Positions 1 to 4,427 of a stretch of DNA of 6,083 bases are shown one piece after another. Origin of the DNA: Nanobdellota archaeon (GTDB taxonomy: Archaea; Nanobdellota; Nanobdellia; Woesearchaeales; JAUYGA01). How positions within the stretch are numbered: the stretch's first letter is position 1; every line of letters begins with the position of its first letter. The DNA lies in contig JAUYGA010000182.1 of NCBI GenBank assembly GCA_030690755.1, forward strand, positions 1 through 6,083, written 5' to 3'. The notes under the pieces are model-generated. The model searched no databases. It was not told the DNA's origin and saw nothing but the letters and a program-made list of their open reading frames with translations. The translations under genes and the position numbers were made by a program.

Positions 1-700
1 CTGATGTCGCGATAAGATAAAGGTCTTCTCCATCAATCTTATACATGACATTCTCAAAATCAGCAAGATCTGTAACACCTTCATATGACGCTTTATTCAT
101 CATGAACGGCGGATAAACAAGAGTGTAACCCTTTTTAACAAGCAAGTCAACAGCATAACGCTGAAGGGCTAGATCGAGCAGTGCAAGATCCCCTTTCAGA
201 AAAACAAAACCTGCTCCTGAAATCTTTGCAGCGCGTTTGAAATCTGCAAGGTCAAGTGATTCGGCAAGATCGCCATGCGAGATAAGCTCAAAAGCTGGAA
301 CTTTTGGTTCGCCCCATTTTCTTACCACTGCATTTTCAGTATCATCTTTGCCTATAGGAACAGAATCGTGCAGAATATTCGGAAGCCTCATCTGGATTGT
401 TTTGACTTTCTCAGCGAGTTCATCCAGCCTCTTTTCACCCTCAGCAATCTGGCCAGGAATCTCTTTTATTTCCTTAAGTTTGCCTTCTACATCTTTACCC
501 TGTTTTTTCAGCTGGTTGACTTCCATAGAAATCTTGTTTCTTTTTGAGCGTAACTCGTCTAATTTTCCTTTAAGAAAACGCCATTCCTCATCATATTTTA
601 CAGCATCGCTGACCAGCTGCAATTTATCAAGGTCATTCCTCTTTTCCAAATCCCTCTTTATCAGGTCAGGATTTTCCCTTATCAATTTTATGTCAAGCAT
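1..700 (-). CDS. serS: Seryl-tRNA synthetase, N-terminal part (cut by window edge)
   Basis: Class II aminoacyl-tRNA synthetase that charges tRNA-Ser (and tRNA-Sec where present) with serine in the cytosol. The 233 visible residues begin MLDIKLIRENPDLIKRDLEK, the usual SerRS N-terminus. Residues about 30-105 form the long charged antiparallel coiled coil that grips the tRNA long arm. A linker follows (PNILHDSVPIG, 107-117), then the RKWGEP segment (127-132). The class II motif 1 region ends in GYTLVYPPFM (191-200), with the conserved proline. The window stops at LIATS (229-233), just before motif 2, so the catalytic core lies outside. This is the common SerRS type, not the methanogenic type. 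The ATG at 698-700 is chosen because the N-terminus aligns with the family and a TATA-like box lies about 26 nt upstream, leaving essentially no leader and no Shine-Dalgarno. Confidence 0.97.
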   Translation of the reverse strand, partial: MLDIKLIRENPDLIKRDLEKRNDLDKLQLVSDAVKYDEEWRFLKGKLDELRSKRNKISMEVNQLKKQGKDVEGKLKEIKEIPGQIAEGEKRLDELAEKVKTIQMRLPNILHDSVPIGKDDTENAVVRKWGEPKVPAFELISHGDLAESLDLADFKRAAKISGAGFVFLKGDLALLDLALQRYAVDLLVKKGYTLVYPPFMMNKASYEGVTDLADFENVMYKIDGEDLYLIATS

Positions 701-722
701 TCAAATTAAGTAGATGGATATG

Positions 723-730
723 TATTTAAA
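723..730 (-). promoter_or_regulatory. TATA box of serS, leaderless spacing
   Basis: Read on the minus strand, the box is TTTAAATA, and its 5' edge is 30 nt upstream of the serS ATG. The same spacing (29-33 nt) separates TATA boxes from start codons at three other genes here, so transcription probably begins at or within a base or two of the ATG. It sits in the 60-bp gap after the upstream minus-strand gene, so serS can be transcribed independently. No U-rich terminator is visible between the two genes, so read-through from upstream is also possible. Confidence 0.6.
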
Positions 731-760
731 TTTAACGGGCGATCTTTGTTTTTTCTGATT

Positions 761-1534
761 TTAGTTCGTATGATATACACATACTTTCTCCAGATTGCCG
801 ATTTTCCAATATATGCCGCTTGTATATTCCCTTTCTGTCCTTTCAAGAATAAGCGTGAAAGTCTTAAGCTCCTGTTCTGATTTTTTCAAAAAGAAATCAG
901 TCGCTCCGCTCATGAAACCGTTGATATACCTCACTGCATCTATCTGTTGTTTTAGAAGTTCTGGTTTTTTCTCAAGTTCTGCAGCGAAATCATTCAGGAC
1001 ATTTCGTATGTTGGCCATTATTGTTTTGTTCTCAAAACAATGTGTTAAACCGATTATCTGGCTAATCACTTTTTCGCGTCTTTCTTCGGAAACACAAACA
1101 TATGCTTTTTCGTAAATCTCTTGGCTCAAAGAAAAATTATTGCTGACATCATAATTAGCAGCGATATATTTTATCATATCATCATCAATTTTTTTGGTTG
1201 TTTTATAGATGTTAAGCGCCTGCTTGCTTAATGACAATAGTTCGCCTGCATTCTTCCTGTATTTGACAAGCAATCTCGCAAAAACAGAAACAGCGCTGAG
1301 GAGAACGCTTGGTTTGGTGAAGTTTTTCAATGACTCAAAATATTCAGAAAATTGCTGCCTGTCTTCAATGCTCGGGTAGAACTTCTCATTCACAATATTT
1401 CTCATGAATTCTACCTCTTCATCAGGTATGCTGAATCCAAGCTGCCTTATTTTCTCATTAGAATATCTCTTTTGTATCTCTTCGCGCTGGTATGATATCA
1501 ATGAATCTGAAATAATCTTTTCAAGCCCTTCCAT
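761..1534 (-). CDS. Hypothetical all-helical protein, 257 aa
   Basis: I do not recognise this protein. It is rich in Lys, Glu, Leu and Ile, has no signal peptide and no obvious membrane segment, and reads as almost entirely alpha-helical. Residues about 80-160 alternate in helix pairs with TPR-like spacing (SLSKQALNIYKTTKKID, then SQEIYEKAYVCVSEERREK), so an alpha-solenoid or helical bundle is plausible, but no repeat matches a consensus well. The C-terminal third (about 185-235) contains long charged helices (KKPELLKQQIDAVRYINGF). There are four cysteine or histidine residues near CVSE, THCFE and CVYHTN, but no CxxC pair. The start at 1532-1534 is the first in-frame ATG and lies under an AGGTG motif. 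The gene is divergent from the propeller-like gene across 195 bp, and serS follows 60 bp downstream. Cytosolic location is inferred; function is unknown. Confidence 0.8.
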   Translation of the reverse strand: MEGLEKIISDSLISYQREEIQKRYSNEKIRQLGFSIPDEEVEFMRNIVNEKFYPSIEDRQQFSEYFESLKNFTKPSVLLSAVSVFARLLVKYRKNAGELLSLSKQALNIYKTTKKIDDDMIKYIAANYDVSNNFSLSQEIYEKAYVCVSEERREKVISQIIGLTHCFENKTIMANIRNVLNDFAAELEKKPELLKQQIDAVRYINGFMSGATDFFLKKSEQELKTFTLILERTEREYTSGIYWKIGNLEKVCVYHTN

Positions 1535-1539
1535 AAGAA

Positions 1540-1544
1540 CACCT
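1540..1544 (-). promoter_or_regulatory. Possible Shine-Dalgarno AGGTG
   Basis: The minus strand reads AGGTG, five bases complementary to the archaeal 16S 3' end (core AGGAGGTGATC), with 5 nt between it and the ATG at 1534. It supports this start. From the TATA position, however, the transcript may begin only 7-11 nt before the ATG, which would leave the motif at the extreme 5' end, so its use is uncertain. Confidence 0.35.
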
Positions 1545-1566
1545 TAAGTCGCGTTATTTTATTTTA

Positions 1567-1574
1567 TTTATAAA
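1567..1574 (-). promoter_or_regulatory. TATA box of the 257-aa hypothetical gene
   Basis: This is a TTTATAAA octamer (self-complementary) in an A+T-rich stretch, with its minus-strand 5' edge 40 nt upstream of the ATG at 1534. Using the spacing seen at the other genes, transcription would start near 1541-1545, giving a leader of about 10 nt. The same octamer occurs at three other promoters in this window. Confidence 0.5.
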
Positions 1575-1628
1575 TTATCCGGCGAGGGATTGCTCGTTTC
1601 AGATATTTTTTCGGGATATGTGAATTTG

Positions 1629-1654
1629 GTTTACTATTAAATTTCGCGGTAAAC
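1629..1654. repeat. Inverted repeat GTTTAC-N14-GTAAAC
   Basis: Perfect 6-bp arms (1629-1634 and 1649-1654) are separated by 14 bp, so arm centres are 20 bp apart, close to two helical turns. It lies in the middle of the divergent spacer between the 257-aa helical gene and the propeller-like gene. The geometry suits a dimeric regulator, but 6-bp arms in A+T-rich DNA can arise by chance. Confidence 0.25.
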
Positions 1655-1671
1655 ATGAAAAGGATATGAGA

Positions 1672-1687
1672 TGGACACTACTGTCCA
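1672..1687. promoter_or_regulatory. Perfect palindrome, candidate operator
   Basis: TGGACA and TGTCCA flank a 4-bp centre (CTAC), giving a perfect 6-bp-arm inverted repeat with higher G+C than its surroundings. It ends 9 bp before the TATA box of the propeller-like gene, directly upstream of where TFB would contact DNA. That is the position of activator sites or TFB-blocking repressor sites in archaea. It could also be a short hairpin if a longer transcript crosses it, but the predicted transcript starts downstream. Assignment as an operator is inference. Confidence 0.4.
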
Positions 1688-1696
1688 GTATAAACA

Positions 1697-1704
1697 TTTA
1701 TAAA
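1697..1704 (+). promoter_or_regulatory. TATA box of the propeller-like gene, leaderless spacing
   Basis: This is a TTTATAAA box beginning 33 nt before the ATG at 1730, with A-rich sequence just upstream in the BRE position. Predicted transcription starts within a few bases of the ATG. No Shine-Dalgarno is present, in line with a leaderless mRNA. Confidence 0.65.
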
Positions 1705-1729
1705 GAAATAGTTCTTCTTAAACAGTAAA

Positions 1730-2626
1730 ATGACGCATCAGAAAACACTTGAAGCTAAAGTACTTGCTGTATTTGAAGAGAAGGTACAGCCGTCAACGTT
1801 GATTAAGGCTGATGATTATTTTTTAGCCCTCTCTTCAGAAGCGTCCTTCTCGCCGGGCAAGGGATGTGGCCAGAAGAAACTGGTCTCAAGCAAAGGAGAC
1901 GTTAGTTTTTTTACGAAAAATGTAAATTCTTTTTCAGGCCTTTTTTTTATAGATGGGATAACTTATGCTTTGTCTTCCGATTATAGGTGTATTGTCACCA
2001 GCGATGGGGCAGTTGCAGGCGAGTTTCCTTGTGAGGCTTATGGAAATTCCTCTTCAGTCATCTGTTTTGACTTTGCCAAAAAGCTTTTTATCGGGTTTGA
2101 AAAAGAGCATAAAAGAAAGATGATTGCGAGTGATGGTTCTGTAATATATGAGCTGCCTTTCATGGCGCGGGATGTGTTGAATGAAAAAGGCCGTTATATA
2201 TTTAATGAATCTGAAACCAATTTCATTTACTCGCTTCCAAAAAACAGGGTTATGAGATCTTTAAAAGGTGTTAAGAAGGTGGGTGAATTTTTATATTTTC
2301 CAGGCGGTCCGCTCACTAAGATGGGAAATAAATATGCTGCTCTGAGCTATGCTGGCGATTTGGTTATGACTTCTGACGGCGAATATGTCGCATCATTTGG
2401 AAGCAATGTTTCGGCAGGGTCTGTTGTTAAAATCAGAGATGTTTTTTTCGGCATTTCCCAAAAAGATAGTGATGTCGTTGTAACCAATTCTTTTGCATTT
2501 GAAAGAGGAATTGCAGGTATTTTTCCTGAGAAAGTCTATGAATATAATGTGCTTGCCGACGGTTCAAGCATAATTGCAATCGGACATGACTGCAAAACTC
2601 TCTTCAAGATGGATGTTAATCAATAA
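1730..2626 (+). CDS. Cytosolic beta-propeller-like repeat protein, 298 aa
   Basis: I do not recognise a named family, but the protein is internally repetitive. A strand motif of the form (K/R)x(L/I/M/V)(V/I/M)xSxG recurs: QKKLVSSKG (48-56), RCIVTSDG (86-93), RKMIASDG (129-136), RVMRSLKG (173-180), LVMTSDG (211-217), VVVTNS (249-254) and KTLFKM (289-294). Spacings are 37-44 residues. Between motifs lie short hydrophobic segments ending in F or I/V (GLFFIDGITYALS, NKYAALSYAG, GSSIIAIGHD). This is the pattern of four-stranded propeller blades. Six full units plus a last strand at the extreme C-terminus, to be completed by residues about 10-47, suggest a seven-bladed ring closed by both ends. There is no signal peptide or membrane helix, so a cytosolic scaffold or binding role is likely; no catalytic motif is seen. 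The coding strand is unusually T-rich, with T7, T8 and T7 runs at 1906, 1941 and 2442. The start is fixed by the TATA spacing. Function is unknown. Confidence 0.85.
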   Translation: MTHQKTLEAKVLAVFEEKVQPSTLIKADDYFLALSSEASFSPGKGCGQKKLVSSKGDVSFFTKNVNSFSGLFFIDGITYALSSDYRCIVTSDGAVAGEFPCEAYGNSSSVICFDFAKKLFIGFEKEHKRKMIASDGSVIYELPFMARDVLNEKGRYIFNESETNFIYSLPKNRVMRSLKGVKKVGEFLYFPGGPLTKMGNKYAALSYAGDLVMTSDGEYVASFGSNVSAGSVVKIRDVFFGISQKDSDVVVTNSFAFERGIAGIFPEKVYEYNVLADGSSIIAIGHDCKTLFKMDVNQ

Positions 2627-2641
2627 CAAGAATTTATTTCT

Positions 2642-2678
2642 GTTAAATGTTTTTGTTAAGTGTTTTTGTTAATTTTTC
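2642..2678 (+). terminator. Triple U-tract terminator made of a 13-nt tandem repeat
   Basis: GTTAAATGTTTTT (2642-2654) is followed directly by GTTAAGTGTTTTT (2655-2667) and a shortened third copy GTTAATTTTTC (2668-2678). This gives three T5 tracts beginning 16 nt after the stop codon. There is no stable hairpin. Archaeal 3' ends commonly form at consecutive U-rich tracts recognised by FttA/aCPSF1, so this is a good candidate terminator for the propeller-like gene and separates it from the next promoter. Confidence 0.65.
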
Positions 2679-2703
2679 TCGTCTCAACAAGTCAATTAAC
2701 CAC

Positions 2704-2725
2704 CTAAAACTTTTAATCATTTTAG
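2704..2725. repeat. Inverted repeat CTAAAA-N10-TTTTAG upstream of TATA box
   Basis: Arms at 2704-2709 and 2720-2725 end 5 bp before the TATA box of the winged-helix gene. The position would suit a regulator site, possibly autoregulatory because the gene downstream encodes a DNA-binding-type protein. The arms are A+T-rich, so chance is a real alternative. Confidence 0.2.
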
Positions 2726-2730
2726 AATGT

Positions 2731-2738
2731 TTTATAAA
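2731..2738 (+). promoter_or_regulatory. TATA box of the winged-helix gene, leaderless spacing
   Basis: This is a TTTATAAA box whose first base is 29 nt upstream of the ATG at 2760. No Shine-Dalgarno lies in between, so the mRNA is probably leaderless. This spacing also decides the start codon. Confidence 0.65.
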
Positions 2739-2759
2739 TAAGTTGAGTATTCCAATATT

Positions 2760-3233
2760 ATGGCAAAAGTTGGAAAAAAAGCAAAAGACCTACCTTTAGT
2801 CGATTTGACCTTCAGAAAATATGAAAAACCAGAAGGAAATATCACAAAGCGAGAGTTAGTAAAAAAATTATGTCTGTCTGTAGGATTATTGCAGCCAGGC
2901 GATTCACGAGATGTTGTTGTTGACATTCTTTATGTTCTTCTTCAGGCTAGAAAAACCAAAAGAGAGCTTTCATCTGAAGAAATAAAACACTTGGTTGTTG
3001 AATTGAGAACACTGGAAAAGCTCCCTCAGTTTGGAATCGCAAACTCGAATATCAGAAGGCAGCTCAAAAGAATAAGGGATGTCTATTTCATAGAGAAGAT
3101 AAAAAACAAGTATAGAATCACAGAGCAAAGCACGCTTCTCCATGCATTTGAAGACAAGCTGATGAGATACCTTCTGCCGTCAACAATGGACAGGATAAAA
3201 GAATACATCAATGAAGTGGATGATAAGTTCTGA
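2760..3233 (+). CDS. Predicted winged helix-turn-helix protein, 157 aa
   Basis: A small basic protein with a winged-helix signature. The helix at 52-63 (VVVDILYVLLQA) and the helix at 71-82 (SSEEIKHLVVEL) precede a probable recognition helix at 95-107 (NSNIRRQLKRIRD). A beta wing follows at about 109-121 (YFIEKIKNKYRIT). This order (helix, helix, NSNIRRxLKRL-like helix, IEK..NKYRI wing) is typical of archaeal wHTH domains. The N-terminal 25 residues are Lys-rich and probably flexible. The segment ITKRELVKKLCLSVGLL (28-44) forms an extra helix, and the C-terminal helices (126-155) could mediate dimerisation. No ligand-binding or metal-binding motif is visible. It may be a transcription regulator or another nucleic-acid-binding protein; the target is unknown. 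The gene is leaderless, and convergent with the TPR gene across only 25 bp. Confidence 0.8.
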   Translation: MAKVGKKAKDLPLVDLTFRKYEKPEGNITKRELVKKLCLSVGLLQPGDSRDVVVDILYVLLQARKTKRELSSEEIKHLVVELRTLEKLPQFGIANSNIRRQLKRIRDVYFIEKIKNKYRITEQSTLLHAFEDKLMRYLLPSTMDRIKEYINEVDDKF

Positions 3234-3258
3234 CTCTAAATTTTGGAAGAAATATTCT

Positions 3259-4098
3259 TTATTGCCTTACTGCAGTTCTGCATGCGCCAAAATTCTCAAA
3301 TGTTCCAGGATGGTGCGGGTTCAGGTTAAGAACACGTGAATAGTATTGCATTGCTCTGTTGTAATTTCCATTCATTCTATGAGCATCTCCTAGATTGTTT
3401 AAAATATTTTCAACTGATTGCCTGTCGACTGAGCCAGTCTCTTCATTAACTGTTGCTGCCAGATTGTAAGCTTTATTCAGCGAAACCAGCGCTTCTTTTG
3501 TATTGCCCTGTTGAAGATAAGCATATCCGAGATTATTTCTCGCATCATAACTTTTAGAGTCAACCATCACTGCGAAAAATGAATCATTAACTGCCCTTTC
3601 CAGATCTCCCCCATAACAGCTGGCAGTGGAAGCGAGCAGAAGAAGACGCATATCATCAGGTTTTTTCTCAAGCAGCTTATCGTAGCATAATCTTGCAGCA
3701 AGCCAGTCTTGAGTTATCATGAAACTGCTGCCTAGCTTTTCCCATTTGGATGCCTTAATTTTTGCTGGGTGAGAATAGTAAGCCACGTATGCTTCGGATT
3801 GTTCCGCAGTGTAATTTGCAGTAACCAAAACAGGACCAGCAGAAACCTTGATTTTGACTCCTCTTTTGTGCGCTTCTGAGATTTTCAATGAGATATAAGG
3901 ATGATTGAATTCTTCGCATTCTGCTGTGAATACAATCATTTCGCTCTTTGTCTTATCCAAGTCATTGCCAAAATCAGCAACCATTGCAACTCTGCCTTCA
4001 GGCGTTTTCAAAGCATATTTAGGAACGGGACGGCCAATTATCCAGTCAGGCATATTGCCTGGTTGAGAAGAATTATCCGCAGTTTTTGCTGTTGCCAT
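3259..4098 (-). CDS. TPR protein with N-terminal PLD-like half domain, 279 aa
   Basis: The C-terminal half is a tetratricopeptide array: helix pairs at about 119-152, 153-186, 187-220 (NNLGYAYLQQGNTKEALVSL) and 232-265 (NNLGDAHRMNGNYNRAMQYY), with the start of a fifth unit at 266. TPRs form a concave surface for protein binding. The N-terminal part (about 32-115) has the alternating strand-helix-strand of a phospholipase-D-like domain: SEMIVFTAECEEF (52-64), then a helix ending in SEAHKRGVKIKVSAGPVLV (74-92), the usual 'AxxRGVkvkv' turn. No HxKx4D catalytic motif is present; SHPAKIKASK (109-118) sits where it would be but has HxxK. I infer a non-enzymatic adaptor or sensor domain joined to TPRs. 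No signal peptide or membrane segment is seen. ATG 4096-4098 is chosen because a TATA box lies 31 nt upstream; Met16 is a later alternative. The partner is unknown. Confidence 0.85.
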   Translation of the reverse strand: MATAKTADNSSQPGNMPDWIIGRPVPKYALKTPEGRVAMVADFGNDLDKTKSEMIVFTAECEEFNHPYISLKISEAHKRGVKIKVSAGPVLVTANYTAEQSEAYVAYYSHPAKIKASKWEKLGSSFMITQDWLAARLCYDKLLEKKPDDMRLLLLASTASCYGGDLERAVNDSFFAVMVDSKSYDARNNLGYAYLQQGNTKEALVSLNKAYNLAATVNEETGSVDRQSVENILNNLGDAHRMNGNYNRAMQYYSRVLNLNPHHPGTFENFGACRTAVRQ

Positions 4099-4121
4099 AA
4101 CAGCAGAAAAGCCAGGCCAAA

Positions 4122-4129
4122 TTTATAAA
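4122..4129 (-). promoter_or_regulatory. TATA box of the TPR gene, leaderless spacing
   Basis: This is a TTTATAAA box whose minus-strand 5' edge is 31 nt upstream of the ATG at 4098, matching the spacing at the other leaderless genes here. It is preceded directly by the 11-bp tandem repeat at 4128-4149. Confidence 0.6.
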
Positions 4130-4149
4130 CTTTATTGAAACTTTATCGA
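4128..4149. repeat. Tandem 11-bp direct repeat in the BRE region of the TPR gene
   Basis: AACTTTATTGA (4128-4138) is followed immediately by AACTTTATCGA (4139-4149), 10 of 11 bases identical. The period is about one helical turn. On the minus strand it lies directly upstream of the TATA box, where TFB or a regulator would bind. It may be a paired protein site or a slippage product. Confidence 0.4.
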
Positions 4150-4182
4150 AACAAAAGCCCGCCCCCAAAAAAAACCGCAACC

Positions 4183-4190
4183 TTTATATA
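4183..4190 (+). promoter_or_regulatory. Strong orphan TATA box upstream of psmB
   Basis: TTTATATA, preceded by ACCGCAACC and followed by C, closely resembles the consensus box of strong archaeal stable-RNA promoters (a BRE-like CGNAA stretch then TTTATATA). Read rightward it predicts transcription from about 4212-4216, over 200 nt before psmB. It may be a distal psmB promoter with a long leader, or it may drive a small RNA or peptide. Read leftward, the complement TATATAAA could be a second TPR-gene promoter giving a leader of about 60 nt. Confidence 0.5.
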
Positions 4191-4214
4191 CAGATTTTAG
4201 TTTCTATGGTTATT

Positions 4215-4280
4215 GTGGTAAGGAATTCTGACGATAAATCATCGTTGAAGAAAACATATGATGAACAAGAATTGCAATAA
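4215..4280 (+). CDS. Possible 21-aa microprotein (tentative)
   Basis: A short frame from GTG (4215) to TAA (4278-4280) encodes a charged peptide beginning MVRNSDDKSSLKKTYDE (initiator Met for GTG). The GTG is 32 nt after the first base of the TTTATATA box, the same distance as the leaderless starts elsewhere in this window. The in-frame ATG at 4206 is only 23 nt away and would probably lie upstream of the transcript. A short hairpin, ACGAT-AAATC-ATCGT (4231-4245), lies within it. There is no recognisable family, and the length is within chance expectation. A non-coding RNA is an equally good reading. Confidence 0.15.
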   Translation: MVRNSDDKSSLKKTYDEQELQ

Positions 4281-4427
4281 ACAAGAACCAAAATACTAAT
4301 ACTCAAAAATTAATAAGGTAATACTGAATCAATAAAAATTCAAAATTTAATAAAATAACGAAAAATTGCGATATATAAAACGAAAATAAATAATTGTAAG
4401 ATATAAAAAAATAAAAAGGGCTGAAAA
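4281..4427 (+). other. A-rich, T-poor psmB leader/promoter region
   Basis: This is the remainder of the 329-bp spacer between the TPR gene and psmB. By hand count it is about 59% A and 22% T on the plus strand, with no T run longer than three, although the region is A+T-rich. I see no open frame, RNA fold or repeat in it apart from the psmB core promoter at 4371-4380. The lack of U tracts means a transcript from the 4183 box would meet no obvious terminator before psmB. Confidence 0.5.
4371..4380 (+). promoter_or_regulatory. Proximal psmB TATA box
   Basis: ATATATAAAA predicts transcription from about 4400-4404 and a leader of about 25 nt. A weak purine motif (AAAGGG, 4415-4420) lies 7 nt before the ATG and may act as a ribosome binding site. 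Unlike the leaderless genes nearby, psmB therefore seems to have a short 5' UTR. Confidence 0.5.

Noticed and set aside
237..713. A 158-codon open frame antisense to serS
   Set aside because: It is the complement of a well-recognised SerRS N-terminus. The peptide is low-complexity Ser/Phe-rich, as expected from an antisense frame.
1666..1728. A 20-codon frame ending one base before the propeller-gene ATG
   Set aside because: The TATA box of the propeller gene lies inside it and the predicted transcript begins near 1726-1730, so the frame would not be transcribed from that promoter.
2647..2799. A 50-codon hydrophobic frame running from the terminator into the winged-helix gene
   Set aside because: It starts inside the U-tract repeat, crosses a promoter and overlaps the winged-helix start out of frame. 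Its hydrophobicity is explained by T-rich noncoding DNA.
3247..3259. Small hairpin AAGAA-ATA-TTCTT between the convergent winged-helix and TPR genes
   Set aside because: The five A/T-rich pairs have little stability and no U tract follows on either strand, so it is too weak to call a bidirectional terminator.
4153..4180. C-rich and poly-A tract in the TPR-psmB spacer
   Set aside because: I considered it as part of a structured RNA because G+C islands mark RNA genes in A+T-rich archaea, but no complementary arm is present and the tract is too short.
4258..4327. Possible C/D-box small RNA (ATGATGA at 4258-4264, CTGA at 4324-4327)
   Set aside because: The C box is perfect, but the 70-nt length is long for archaea, no D'/C' pair is visible between, and no terminal stem flanks the boxes.
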